NCBI GenBank assembly: GCA_012520375.1
Contig: JAAYOH010000099.1
Span: forward strand, 1 to 64,000
Origin: Clostridiales bacterium
GTDB taxonomy: Bacteria; Bacillota; Clostridia; Christensenellales; Aristaeellaceae
Length of the DNA stretch: 64,000 nt
Reading direction: 5' to 3'
Positions 7,586 through 16,477 of this stretch are shown here, piece by piece. Each line of letters begins with the position of its first letter. Within the stretch, counting starts at the first letter, position 1. Under the pieces are notes generated by a model. It did not search any database and had not been told where the DNA came from. It worked only from the letters and a program-made list of their open reading frames with translations. The position numbers were made by a program, and so were the translations under genes.

Positions 7586-9021
7586 AAAAGCGCGTCCTGG
7601 TCCTCGTGCTCCTGGCCCTTCTCCTTGGCTGCTTATGCGCTCAGGCAGACAGCCTGACCCTGCTGCCCAGGCGGCTCACCTTGTACATAGGTTCGGACGG
7701 CGCGGGGGAAGGAAAACCCTTGGCGGCCGCCGTGAGTCCCCTGCGGCCCCTGCGTTTTATCAGTGACAGGCAAAGCGTCGCTTCGGTGGACGACACCGGG
7801 TTTGTCACGCCAGTCAGGACAGGCCGCGCTCGTATCTATTGCACAGCCCGTGGCCGGCCGGTGCTGAAGCGGGTGTGTTGGGTCACCGTAAGGCCCCAGC
7901 CCCCCACCGATCTCAGCCTGGACCGCCCAGCCCTCACCCTGGCCCCCGGGGTAAGCGAGAAGCTGACCCCGCAGATCCTGCCGGAAAACGCGGTAAACAA
8001 AAGGGTCACCTGGAGGAGCAGTTCCCCGAGGGTCGCTTCGGTGAACAAATACGGCGTGGTGACCGGGCGCAGGCGAGGCACTGCCTATATCACCTGCCGC
8101 ACCAGGGCGGGGAGGCTGAGGGCAACCTGTCAGGTCACGGTGGACTATTCCGACAGCGACGTCCATTACCTCATCATCGGGCAGAAGGACTATGGCCCCG
8201 GCATTGTCGACCTGGAATCCTCGGAAAGCGATGCCAGGCGGTTCAAGGCGGCGATGGAAGCCATGCAATTCAGTCCCGACAGGAGCAAGACGGGAGACCT
8301 GTGTTTCGATCTGACGGGACAGGAAATCCGGCAGGCCCTGGGCCAACTGTCCGAAAAGGGCATGGACGCCAATGACCTGACCTATTTCTATTATTCAGGC
8401 CACGGGAAGGACAGCGATAAGAAGTGCGAGCGGGGAGCGCTGGTGGGGGTCGACGGCGTGATCGTCCCAGTGGACGAGGTGCGGTCCTATCTGGACCAGG
8501 TGCCCGGCACCGTGATCGTGGTGCTGGACTGCTGTTTGGCGGGCCAGTACATTCAGGCCAAGGGCGCCGGCACTCCCCTGACAGGCGAACGCCAGCAGAA
8601 GCTCCTTTCGGATATGGTGGACAACTTTGTCAGCCCCTCCCCCGCCCTGGCGGCCAAGGGCACGGTGTCCCTCGTCTCGGACAACCCTCAAAGGAACAAA
8701 TACCGCATCATGGTCTCCTGCAAACCCCTGCAGGAATCCTGGGCTGCCATGTCGAGCCCTGAAACCGAGGAATCCGCCTACAGCTTCTTCACCTACTATT
8801 TGGGGGAAGGGCTTGGCGTTGTGGGGAATGGCAACACCTTCTCCCATCTGGGCACCCTCCCCGCGGACAGAAACCGGGACGGGTACGTAACCCTGCAGGA
8901 GGTCCACAGGTACACCGCCCCCAAGGTGATGCGGGCCGTCCGGGAACTGGATTGTCCCCCTCAAACTGTCATGGTGTGGCCCAGCAGGAGTTCCAAAACC
9001 GTCTTCGCGAAAGTCGGCTGA
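7582..9021 (+). CDS. Secreted Ig-like (BIG2) / caspase-fold (C14) / EF-hand protein, 479 aa
   Basis: A signal peptide (residues 1-22, with a possible lipobox LLGC at 14-17) is followed by two bacterial Ig-like BIG2 repeats (~23-104 and ~107-188; each has the S-V-D/N-x-x-G-x-V-T block). A caspase-like peptidase domain follows at ~194-470. The histidine motif YFYYSGHG puts the catalytic His at 274 and VVLDCCLAGQ the Cys at 318. Near the end, residues 429-440 form a canonical 12-residue EF-hand loop (D-R-N-R-D-G-Y-V-T-L-Q-E), suggesting calcium activation. Clan CD peptidases cleave after specific residues, often Arg/Lys. Its start overlaps the stop of the sigma-like gene. Substrate and role are unknown. 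Confidence 0.85.
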   Translation: MKKRVLVLVLLALLLGCLCAQADSLTLLPRRLTLYIGSDGAGEGKPLAAAVSPLRPLRFISDRQSVASVDDTGFVTPVRTGRARIYCTARGRPVLKRVCWVTVRPQPPTDLSLDRPALTLAPGVSEKLTPQILPENAVNKRVTWRSSSPRVASVNKYGVVTGRRRGTAYITCRTRAGRLRATCQVTVDYSDSDVHYLIIGQKDYGPGIVDLESSESDARRFKAAMEAMQFSPDRSKTGDLCFDLTGQEIRQALGQLSEKGMDANDLTYFYYSGHGKDSDKKCERGALVGVDGVIVPVDEVRSYLDQVPGTVIVVLDCCLAGQYIQAKGAGTPLTGERQQKLLSDMVDNFVSPSPALAAKGTVSLVSDNPQRNKYRIMVSCKPLQESWAAMSSPETEESAYSFFTYYLGEGLGVVGNGNTFSHLGTLPADRNRDGYVTLQEVHRYTAPKVMRAVRELDCPPQTVMVWPSRSSKTVFAKVG

Positions 9022-9028
9022 CGCATAC

Positions 9029-9068
9029 AGCGCCCCCGCAGCCAAAGAAGCTGTGGGGGCGCTTTTTT
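9029..9068 (+). terminator. Strong terminator after the caspase-fold gene
   Basis: A GC-rich hairpin (AGCGCCCCCGCAGC paired with GCTGTGGGGGCGCT, one G-T pair) is followed by TTTTTT. It closes the operon. Confidence 0.9.
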
Positions 9069-9084
9069 GTGTCTTCTTTCTTCT

Positions 9085-9426
9085 TTAGTCCAGCACGATG
9101 CAGGCCAGGATCACCAGATCCTCTGTCCCGTCGTTCTTCACGGAATGTCCCTGGCCGCCAAAGGTAGTCATGGAATCCCCTGCCTCCACCCGCAGGGTCT
9201 CTCCGTTGTCGTCCACCAGCCCGCTGCCGCTGACAAAGTAGAACAGCTCGGTCTCCCGTTCGTGGACGTGGTACCCGATGGAGGCGCCCGGGATCAGGGT
9301 CAGCAGGGAAAACAGCCGTGCATTGGCGGGCAGTTTTCCCGCCAGCGCCCGCAGCTGTACGGTCAGGTCGCCGCCCCGCATCTTTTCTTTGGTGGTCAGA
9401 ACTTGTTCATGCATCCTTGTGATCAT
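9085..9426 (-). CDS. Cupin-domain protein, 113 aa
   Basis: A single-domain cupin. Motif 1 is G-x(n)-H-V-H-E-R-E-T-E-L-F-Y-F-V-x-G (residues ~51-70) and motif 2 the later G-D-S-M-T-T-F-G-G-Q-G-H-S stretch. The two histidines and glutamate of motif 1 and the final histidine would bind one divalent metal. Small cupins of this type act as sugar isomerases, dioxygenases or ligand-binding regulators; I cannot choose. The ATG at 9426 has GGGGAGG at 8 nt. It faces the caspase operon tail-to-tail and lies 20 nt beyond the end of the next minus-strand gene's coding region. Confidence 0.85.
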   Translation of the reverse strand: MITRMHEQVLTTKEKMRGGDLTVQLRALAGKLPANARLFSLLTLIPGASIGYHVHERETELFYFVSGSGLVDDNGETLRVEAGDSMTTFGGQGHSVKNDGTEDLVILACIVLD

Positions 9427-9446
9427 GGGTATATCCTCCCCTTCCT

Positions 9447-10184
9447 TTACCCTACGCCGACGACGGCGTTGTTCTTTACCTGGAACTGGTGCCGGTTCCC
9501 CAGGGTAAAATAGCCTTGAACCGCCTGCCGTTTGCCTTTTTCCCGGTTTTCCACCAGGATGCCCAGCCGGTAGGGCCCTTCTTCGTAGGTGTTTACCTTG
9601 AAAGCCGCCTGAAAATCTGCCCGTTCCAGGTTCTGCCCCTTCGCCGGGTCGTGGGTGACCCCCGAGGCGCCGGGTTTGATGTCCGCCACATAAAAGCGGT
9701 GCACTGCCCCCGCCTTGGCGGACACCACCAGGTATACCGTGCTTTCCATGGCGTCGCAGCCCTCCAAAAAGGCCCAGCCCCGCACCAGGATGGATCCGTT
9801 CTTATCCCCTGCCGATACGTTCAGCTCGGTGATCTCCGCCTCCCCACGATGGTCCGCCTTTTCCGGCATCAGCATCCTTGTGTCTTGGGTGGAATATATC
9901 TGCAGGGGCAGGGGCGTTGCCTGGGGAGTGGGGGCCGGCGTGGGCAGGGGCGTAGGGGTAGGCAAAGGAGTGGGGGTGGGGGTGGCTTCCGGCAAGAGGT
10001 AACCGTCTTCGGCAAACTTGGCCCGAAGGCTCGCATCTTCGGGCAAAAGGTCCGTATAGTCAAAGCGGGTCAACATGCCGATCCCCGCGTAGCATCCCAC
10101 CACGAAGATCGCCAGGGCGATGAAGAAAAAGGCGATGGCTGCGCCCCTCCTGCGAAAAGTGGGCGTGCGCTTTTTCCGCTTCAT
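9447..10184 (-). CDS. Membrane-anchored extracytoplasmic protein with Pro/Thr linker, 245 aa
   Basis: The start at ATG 10184 is preferred because GGGAGG lies 7 nt before it; an in-frame ATG 15 nt earlier overlaps that Shine-Dalgarno sequence. A basic N-terminus is followed by a transmembrane helix (~15-38), a short region, then a T-P/L-P-rich linker (~68-92) that would span the cell wall, and a ~150-residue beta-rich outer domain. The outer domain resembles no family I can name. The same TP-linker style appears in the L,D-transpeptidase at 61135-62298. Confidence 0.65.
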   Translation of the reverse strand: MKRKKRTPTFRRRGAAIAFFFIALAIFVVGCYAGIGMLTRFDYTDLLPEDASLRAKFAEDGYLLPEATPTPTPLPTPTPLPTPAPTPQATPLPLQIYSTQDTRMLMPEKADHRGEAEITELNVSAGDKNGSILVRGWAFLEGCDAMESTVYLVVSAKAGAVHRFYVADIKPGASGVTHDPAKGQNLERADFQAAFKVNTYEEGPYRLGILVENREKGKRQAVQGYFTLGNRHQFQVKNNAVVGVG

Positions 10185-10243
10185 CACGGCACCTCCCATA
10201 CTGCCCTTTCAGGGCCCCATTATATCCCCGTGCCCGGTGAAAG

Positions 10244-12112
10244 TCAAGCGGGGGGAAAGGGGCTGTATACGCTGCATTCCAGGCCCGGCACGTCCACGAC
10301 AAAGCTCCGGGGCATCAGGTCGTCCTTCCGCAGCCTTGCCGTCGCGGTCTTTTCGTCCCGGTTGATGAGGCATACCCTCAGCCCATCCGGCGCCGGGTCC
10401 CCCAGGGCGTCCTTTCCGTTCCGGATGCGCCGCACAACCGCCAGCACCCCGTCCCCGGAGGCGTACAACCGGGCCTCCCCGGTCATGAGCACCGGATCCT
10501 TCAGGCGCTCCCGGCAGCTGTCCCGGATCTGCTCAAGCAGGTCCATGTCCCTGTCGCCCCAGGGATAGGTGCCCCGGCAAAAGGGATCTGCCATGCCGGT
10601 CTGCCCCGCCTCGTCCCCGTAGTAGATGCAGGGCATCCCGGGCAGGGCGCACAGAAAGCGCCACAGGATGCTGTAGCGGGCGCGGCCCAGCTCGTACTTT
10701 TCCCGGGACAGTTTGCGGGCCCGCCGCTGCTCCCGGGGAGGTTGCAGGCCCTCTTCCCCCGACAGCACGTCGATGATCCGGGGCTTGTCGTGGCTGCCCA
10801 GCACGTTCATCAGGGAATAGAAAAAAGCAGGGGCGTAGTTCTCCTGCAAATGCCGGAACCGCCGCACCACCGCCGGAGCGTCGATCTTCCCCAGCATGAA
10901 GTCGATGAGCATCTCCCGCAGGGGATAATTCATCACGCTGTCCAGGGTATCCCCCAGGCAATAGCAGCGGGCTTCTCCGTAGGACACCTTGTTGCTCGCG
11001 TCTTCCCATACCTCCCCCAAAAGGCAGGCCTGGGGATCTTCCCCCTTGACCCGCGCCCGCATCTGCCGGATGAAGGACATGGGCAGCTCATCCGCCACGT
11101 CCAGCCGCCAGCCGGAGGTGCCGCAGCGGATGTAATGGGCGCACACCGCGTCCTTCCCCCCAATGATGAACTCCCGGAAGCTCTCGTCCTCCTTGTTGAC
11201 AGTGGGCAGGGTGGGAAATCCCCACCAGCATTCATACTCGTCGGGATGCCTGGTAAAAGTGTACCAGCCGGCATAAGGGGACTCGGTGCTTTGATACGCC
11301 CCGACCTCGTCATAGCGGCCGGCAATATTGAAGTACCGGCTGTCCGCCCCGGTATGGCTGAACACCCCGTCCAGGATCACCCGGATCCCCAGGGCCCGGG
11401 CCTTTTGGCAAAGCGTTTTCAAGTCCTTCAGGGTACCGAAGGACGGGTCCACCTGCATATAATCCCCGGTGTCGTACTTGTGGTTGGAGCGGGCCCGGAA
11501 GATGGGGTTCAGGTACAGGGCGGTGACGCCAAGGTCCTTCAGGTAGGGAAGTTTCAGGCATATGCCCTTCAGGTCGCCCCCGAAAAAATCGTTGGCCTCG
11601 TTGTCCCCTCCTCCCAGGCGCAGGGCGGGGGACTCGTTCCAGTCCTCATGCATCCAACCCGCCTCCGGGACGGGCTTGTCTTTCGGATCGGTGCCCGGGT
11701 AGAAGCGGTCCGGCATGATCTGGTACAGGATGCCCCTTCGCATCCAGTCCGGGGTGGCAAAGGCGGGATCGTACACGGTAAGCTGGTAGCCCGGGGGTTC
11801 CCCCTTGTATTGCCGCCCCACGCCCCCCAGCCTGTCGGAGGCGTTTCCGTACCACAGTCTTCCCTTGGGAGTGTCTGCGATGAAGTGATACCACAGCACG
11901 CCGGGTATGTCAGGCAGCGTGATGGAAGCCCGCCACAGCCCATCTTCACCGGGGGCCAGCTCGATCAACTGCTCCGCGTCCTGCCACCACAGCCGGAGCC
12001 AGGCCTTTTCGACCCCTTTCCCGCAGCGCAGGGCCAGTGTAACAGGCGTATCGCACGCCCCCGCCCCGGGGGGTGTGCGATACGCGGCGGATCTTGAATC
12101 GTGGTACAACAT
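10244..12112 (-). CDS. Glycoside hydrolase family 13 (neopullulanase/maltogenic-amylase-like), 622 aa
   Basis: An N-terminal beta-sandwich (~1-110, CBM34/early-set type) precedes the GH13 (beta/alpha)8 barrel. The conserved regions are visible: DGVFSHTG (region I), GWRLDVADEL with the nucleophile Asp (region II), LLGEVWED with the acid/base Glu (region III) and NVLGSHDKPR with the transition-state Asp (region IV). No signal peptide, so it is cytosolic and would cleave alpha-1,4 (perhaps alpha-1,6) bonds in imported maltodextrin or glycogen. It starts 3 nt after the phosphorylase stop codon on the same strand, so the two form an operon for alpha-glucan breakdown. Confidence 0.9.
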   Translation of the reverse strand: MLYHDSRSAAYRTPPGAGACDTPVTLALRCGKGVEKAWLRLWWQDAEQLIELAPGEDGLWRASITLPDIPGVLWYHFIADTPKGRLWYGNASDRLGGVGRQYKGEPPGYQLTVYDPAFATPDWMRRGILYQIMPDRFYPGTDPKDKPVPEAGWMHEDWNESPALRLGGGDNEANDFFGGDLKGICLKLPYLKDLGVTALYLNPIFRARSNHKYDTGDYMQVDPSFGTLKDLKTLCQKARALGIRVILDGVFSHTGADSRYFNIAGRYDEVGAYQSTESPYAGWYTFTRHPDEYECWWGFPTLPTVNKEDESFREFIIGGKDAVCAHYIRCGTSGWRLDVADELPMSFIRQMRARVKGEDPQACLLGEVWEDASNKVSYGEARCYCLGDTLDSVMNYPLREMLIDFMLGKIDAPAVVRRFRHLQENYAPAFFYSLMNVLGSHDKPRIIDVLSGEEGLQPPREQRRARKLSREKYELGRARYSILWRFLCALPGMPCIYYGDEAGQTGMADPFCRGTYPWGDRDMDLLEQIRDSCRERLKDPVLMTGEARLYASGDGVLAVVRRIRNGKDALGDPAPDGLRVCLINRDEKTATARLRKDDLMPRSFVVDVPGLECSVYSPFPPA

Positions 12113-12115
12113 CTC

Positions 12116-14578
12116 CTACAGCCTCAGGGGTGAGAGATGCCAGACCCGTTCGTTGTACTCTGAAATGGTCCTGTCGGAGGAGAATATGCCGGAGGAGGCG
12201 GTGTTGCGTACCGCCATGGCGATCCACTTTTCCCGGTCGCCATAATCCCGGGCAACCCGGACATGGGTGCGCATGTACTCGGGCAGATCCTTCAGCACGA
12301 AGTAGGGATCCGCCATGCCGCCGTTGTCCCCGAACAGCAGGGCGTGGTACAGTTCCCGGAACTCGTAAGGGTTGTCGGGGGACAGGGTGCAGTCGATCAG
12401 CTGCTCCATCACCCGACGGATGAAGGGGTGCTCCCCGTACATGTCGTGGGAACGGTAGGTGGCGTATCCCGCCTCCACCTCTTCAGCGGTCAAGCCGAAG
12501 ATGTAGATGTTGTCCAGGCCCACGCTCTCGCTGATCTCCACATTGGCGCCGTCCAGGGTGCCGATGGTCACCGCGCCGTTCATCATGAACTTCATATTGC
12601 CGGTACCGCTGGCCTCCTTGCCCGCAGTGGAGATCTGCTCGGACACATCGGTGGCAGGTATGAGGATCTCCGCTGCAGAGACACAGTAGTTTTCCAGGAA
12701 GACCACCTTGATCATCCGGCTGGCCCGGGGATGCTTGGCCACCAGATCGGCGATGGCATTGATGAGGCGGATGATCAGCTTGGCCCGGTAGAAGCCGGGG
12801 GCCGCCTTGGCGCCGAAGATGAAGGTTCGGGGGGGCAGCTCCAGGCGCTCATTCTGGTCAATGCGGTTGTACAACGCCAGGATATGCAGCGCGTTCATCA
12901 GCTGCCGCTTGTACTCGTGGAGGCGCTTTGCCTGGACATCGAAAATGCTGTCGGGATCCAGGATGACGCCCTGGCTCTTTTTTAAAAATGCGGCCAGGCG
13001 CAGTTTGTTTCCGTGTTTCACCTGGGCAAAACGCTCCCGGAAGGCGGGATCATCCGCGAAGGGCAAAAGCTCCGCCATGCGGGCAGGGTTCTTCTTCCAG
13101 CCCGTTCCGATGGCTTCGTCCAGCAGGCGGGTCAGCTCGGGATTGGCCTGGATCAACCAGCGCCTGTGGGTGATGCCGTTGGTGATGCCCAGGAATTTGC
13201 TCGGCTCCACCAAGTAGAAATCCCGGAAGGTGGTGCGCTTCAGGATGTCCGCGTGGATCTGGCTGACGCCGTTCACCGTGTGACACATGGAGACGCACAG
13301 GTTGGCCATGTGCACGCTGCCGTATCCGATGATGGCCATGCGGCCGATGCGCTCCCACTGGCCGGTATACACCCTCCACAGCCGGTCGCACAGGCGCCGG
13401 TTCAGCTCCTCCAGGATCATGTAGATCCGGGGCAATAGCCGCTTCACCAGGTCCACGGGCCAGCGCTCCATGGCTTCCTGCAGCACGGTGTGGTTGGTAT
13501 AGGCAAAACTGCGGCGGGTGATGTCCTCGGCCTCTTCCCAACCCAGCCCGTTCTCGTCCATGAGGACGCGCATCAGTTCGGGGATGGCCATGCCCGGGTG
13601 GGTATCGTTCACATGGAGGGCCACCTTCAGCGGGAAGAGCTCCCAGTTGGTTCCATGCACCTTTTTGAAGTCATCCACCGCATACTGCACGGTGGCGGAA
13701 GAGAAGAAATACTGCTGCTTCAGCCGCAGCTCCCTGCCCTCCTCATGGTTGTCTTCGGGATACAGCACCTTGGAGATCACCTCAGCCAGGGTCTTCTCCT
13801 CCATGGCCTTGGCGTACTGGCCCTGGTTGAACCGCTTCATGTCAAGCTGCGTGGGGCTCTTGGCGGACCAGGTGCGCAGCATGTTCACCATGGTGGAGTC
13901 GTAGCCCAGGCTGGGCATTTCGTAGGGCACAGCCAGCACCGTGGAGTAGTCCACCAGCCGGAATTTCTTGCTGCCCCCCTCCTCGTATTCCTCCACCCGG
14001 CCCCCGAAACGCACTTCCTGGGTCTGGTCGGCCCGGCAGATCTCCCACAGGTTGCCGTTGACCAGCCAGTTGTCCGGCAGCTCCACCTGGTAGCCGTCCA
14101 CGATCTTTTGGCGGAACAGGCCGTACTCATAGCGGATGGTGCAGCCCATGGCGGGCAGCTTCAAGGCAGACAGCGAATCCAGGAAGCAGGCCGCCAGCCG
14201 TCCCAGGCCCCCGTTGCCCAGGCCGGGTTCGGGCTCCTGCTCAAAGATCATGGACTTGTCGATGCCCAATTCACGGAAGGCATCCAGGTAGTTCTGCTCG
14301 TTCACCAGGTTCACAATGTTGTTGTGGAGCGCCCTGCCCACCAAAAACTCGGCAGACAGATAGTACAGCTTTTTGTTGCCGCTCTCCTTCCGTACGCCCC
14401 GGGATTGGGCCCGCCGCTGCATGATCTCGTCCCGTACCGTGGAGGCAATGACCTGGTACAATTGATCGCAGGACGCCTCTTCTATCCCACAACCGAAATG
14501 CCGATCCAGCTTGCTCCGGATGTTCTCCTTGATCTTATCCTTGGAAAAGTTCTGACGGACTTCTCTCTTATCTTTCAT
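12116..14578 (-). CDS. glgP: Glycogen/maltodextrin phosphorylase, 820 aa
   Basis: Typical full-length alpha-glucan phosphorylase (GT35). It has the early active-site block EPEPGLGNGGLGRLAACFLD (~residues 110-129) and the pyridoxal-phosphate lysine in EASGTGNMKFMMNGA near residue 660. It releases glucose-1-phosphate from the non-reducing ends of glycogen or maltodextrin, in the cytosol. ATG 14578 is chosen because GGGAGG is at 7 nt; an in-frame start 42 nt upstream would add residues outside the family. It is followed directly by a GH13 enzyme that can remove the limit dextrin. Confidence 0.96.
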   Translation of the reverse strand: MKDKREVRQNFSKDKIKENIRSKLDRHFGCGIEEASCDQLYQVIASTVRDEIMQRRAQSRGVRKESGNKKLYYLSAEFLVGRALHNNIVNLVNEQNYLDAFRELGIDKSMIFEQEPEPGLGNGGLGRLAACFLDSLSALKLPAMGCTIRYEYGLFRQKIVDGYQVELPDNWLVNGNLWEICRADQTQEVRFGGRVEEYEEGGSKKFRLVDYSTVLAVPYEMPSLGYDSTMVNMLRTWSAKSPTQLDMKRFNQGQYAKAMEEKTLAEVISKVLYPEDNHEEGRELRLKQQYFFSSATVQYAVDDFKKVHGTNWELFPLKVALHVNDTHPGMAIPELMRVLMDENGLGWEEAEDITRRSFAYTNHTVLQEAMERWPVDLVKRLLPRIYMILEELNRRLCDRLWRVYTGQWERIGRMAIIGYGSVHMANLCVSMCHTVNGVSQIHADILKRTTFRDFYLVEPSKFLGITNGITHRRWLIQANPELTRLLDEAIGTGWKKNPARMAELLPFADDPAFRERFAQVKHGNKLRLAAFLKKSQGVILDPDSIFDVQAKRLHEYKRQLMNALHILALYNRIDQNERLELPPRTFIFGAKAAPGFYRAKLIIRLINAIADLVAKHPRASRMIKVVFLENYCVSAAEILIPATDVSEQISTAGKEASGTGNMKFMMNGAVTIGTLDGANVEISESVGLDNIYIFGLTAEEVEAGYATYRSHDMYGEHPFIRRVMEQLIDCTLSPDNPYEFRELYHALLFGDNGGMADPYFVLKDLPEYMRTHVRVARDYGDREKWIAMAVRNTASSGIFSSDRTISEYNERVWHLSPLRL

Positions 14579-14764
14579 ATCGTTAGCCTCCCTGTCCCCT
14601 GCTGGCCTCGCCGGCCGCACACTCAGGGCATTTTAGCATATTTGCCCCCCCCACGCAAGCCATCCTCTTTATCGCGTGGTGAAGATTTGCCTCATTCCGG
14701 CTCCTTATTCCCTGTTCCGGAAGGATTTTACATCAACTTTTCCGGAATTCAATGGTTCCACCCG

Positions 14765-14793
14765 TTTACAAACCCCTGTTCCACTGGTATAAT
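14765..14793 (+). promoter_or_regulatory. Sigma-A type promoter of tRNA-Ala
   Basis: TTTACA (14765-14770), a 17-nt spacer and a perfect TATAAT (14788-14793), 33 nt before the tRNA. Confidence 0.85.
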
Positions 14794-14825
14794 GTATTTT
14801 GTTCGCAAGGGCAACCGAGCATCAT

Positions 14826-14898
14826 GGGGCATTAGCACAGTTGGTAGCGCGCCACAATGGCATTGTGGAGGTCAGGGGTTCGACTCCCCTATGCTCCA
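14826..14898 (+). tRNA. tRNA-Ala (anticodon GGC)
   Basis: 73-nt cloverleaf: acceptor GGGGCAT/ATGCTCC (one G-T pair), D arm GCAC/GCGC (one mismatch-like A-C), anticodon stem CCACA/TGTGG around ATGGCAT (anticodon GGC), T arm AGGGG/CCCCT around TTCGACT, discriminator A. CCA is not encoded. Confidence 0.93.
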
Positions 14899-14910
14899 TC
14901 CGCGGGACGC

Positions 14911-14948
14911 AAGAGAGGTCACGGTACATACCGCGGCCTCTTGTCGTT
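14911..14948 (+). terminator. Terminator of tRNA-Ala (shared hairpin sequence)
   Basis: A hairpin (AGAGGTC-CGGTA, short CAT loop, TACCG-GGCCTCT) is followed by TTGTCGTTTT. Nearly the same sequence recurs at 21569-21602. Confidence 0.7.
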
Positions 14949-15079
14949 TTGGGCAGTACATAAGGTCCATACTGCCCGTTGCCGGAACGTCCTCACCGGA
15001 TAACGCCGTATCATATTTTACACCATCGCAAAGGGATCCCAGCCCCCTTCAATCGACAAGGCCGCTTGCTATTCGATCG

Positions 15080-15298
15080 TTATATCATGATCCCACGCTT
15101 CTCCGCGCAAGCATAAGCAGCCTTCACCTTATCGAGAAATCTTTTGGTTCTTTCAGAACAATGCTCGTAGACATAATCATTCAACATCTTCGAGAATTCT
15201 TCCTGCTCCATATTCTCCATCGCGGGATCAAGATTGTCAAAAAACCGATGCGCGGCAGCATCCATTTCTGCTGCAATGTCGTCAGGGTATCTGATCAT
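15080..15298 (-). CDS. Hypothetical small protein, 72 aa
   Basis: A soluble, acidic, all-helical small protein with no recognisable motif. ATG 15298 has AAAGGA about 11 nt upstream. It lies alone between the tRNA-Ala terminator and the sugar ABC operon. Confidence 0.45.
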   Translation of the reverse strand: MIRYPDDIAAEMDAAAHRFFDNLDPAMENMEQEEFSKMLNDYVYEHCSERTKRFLDKVKAAYACAEKRGIMI

Positions 15299-15398
15299 TT
15301 TTTGCCAATCCTTTCATAAGAATATGCGGACCACCAAAGCAAAACGGTATCGCTAGGCGCAGTCACTTTTTCAGCAGCTCACCATCTTCGATGTCAGA

Positions 15399-15435
15399 AA
15401 GAATCCACCCGCGGTGATTTCGCAGGTGGATTCTT
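15399..15435 (-). terminator. Terminator of the sugar ABC operon
   Basis: On the minus strand an 11-bp stem (AAGAATCCACC/GGTGGATTCTT) with a 15-nt loop starts 15 nt after the solute-binding-protein stop codon. The T run is short (TTTC). Confidence 0.75.
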
Positions 15436-15449
15436 GTTGGTTCGGAAGC

Positions 15450-16406
15450 TTATGCGTTCAGAGCGAGGGTGTCGTAGTACTGGTCGAGGTTGTCGATGGT
15501 CGCAAGCGGGACATCCTGAACGATGATCTTTTCGCCTTCGTACACCCCGCCGTTCTCGAAGATGCTGATGAGCACGTCAACTGCGGCCTGGACCGAGGTG
15601 GGATAGATCGTCGTTCCTTCGATCTTTCCTTCCTTGATCATGTCGAGGGTCGAGCGATAGCAGTCGTTGCCGTAGATGAGGACGTCCGTCGCCCCCGCCG
15701 CTTCGCAGGCAAGATAAGCGCCTTGCGCCATATCGTCGTTTTGGCAGAATACGCCGTCAAGGTCCGGGACGCGCATCAGGATATCTTCCATGCAGGCCAT
15801 GCCCTTATCCTTCACATAGTCGCCGCTCGTCTGGGCAACCATTTCGATGTCGGGATACTTCGCTATGGTCTCCAGGAATCCAGTCGTACGATCGGTGGTA
15901 TCAGAAGCGCCCAGCGTTCCCTCTATCAGGGCAACCTTCCCCTTTTCGCCCAGCTTTGCCGCCATATCATCTGCAACGAGCTGGCCGATCATGTAGTTGG
16001 AGCCGGTGATCGCGCAGGTGAAGTCTTCCGACGTGATGCGGCGATTGACGAGCACAAAGGGGATGCCTGCCTCCATCACAATGGCGCCCGCAGGAGCCAT
16101 CGTATCCGCAGTCACAGGACAGCATATGATGGCGTCAACGCCCTGCATGATCATGTCCTCAATGTCGGAAGTCTGCTTGGACGCATCGTTGTTGCCGTCC
16201 GTGACAATGATCTCCCAGTTGAGTCCCTTTTCGGCGACATAGGCCTTGAGCTGTTCGACCCCCGCAACTCTGAAAGCTACGGAAAGCTTATTCTGGGAGA
16301 ATCCAATCTTCATGGGGGTTTCGTAGGACCATTCTTCTGCAGTGGCAAAGGCTCCAACGCCAAAAACCATTGCAAGTACCAGGATGACAGTCAGGATCTT
16401 CTTCAT
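15450..16406 (-). CDS. Sugar ABC transporter substrate-binding protein, ribose/galactose type, 318 aa
   Basis: A signal peptide (residues 1-22, cleavage after A-T-A) is followed by a type I periplasmic-binding fold of the Peripla_BP_4 (RbsB-like) kind: M-K-I-G-F-S-Q start, Q-G-V-D-A-I-I-C-C-P at ~93, and later F-C-Q-N-D-D-M-A-Q-G-A, the usual ligand-contact Asp loop. No lipobox cysteine is seen, unusual for a Gram-positive binding protein. It is the last gene of ATPase-permease-binding protein, with AAGGAGAAGGGAAC before its ATG. The substrate may be a pentose, hexose or inositol; I cannot tell which. Confidence 0.9.
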   Translation of the reverse strand: MKKILTVILVLAMVFGVGAFATAEEWSYETPMKIGFSQNKLSVAFRVAGVEQLKAYVAEKGLNWEIIVTDGNNDASKQTSDIEDMIMQGVDAIICCPVTADTMAPAGAIVMEAGIPFVLVNRRITSEDFTCAITGSNYMIGQLVADDMAAKLGEKGKVALIEGTLGASDTTDRTTGFLETIAKYPDIEMVAQTSGDYVKDKGMACMEDILMRVPDLDGVFCQNDDMAQGAYLACEAAGATDVLIYGNDCYRSTLDMIKEGKIEGTTIYPTSVQAAVDVLISIFENGGVYEGEKIIVQDVPLATIDNLDQYYDTLALNA

Positions 16407-16477
16407 GTTCCCTTCTCCTTTATAATATATTTCTCCGCCTTCCTTCGGCAGAAATCACAGATTGACAGCCGCCACGA

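Noticed and set aside
10742-12097. 451-codon frame antisense to the GH13 enzyme
   Set aside because: Codon shadow; no ribosome binding site and no recognisable protein features.
13490-15319. 609-codon plus-strand frame over glycogen phosphorylase and tRNA-Ala
   Set aside because: Antisense to a full-length conserved enzyme and runs through a tRNA, promoter and terminator.
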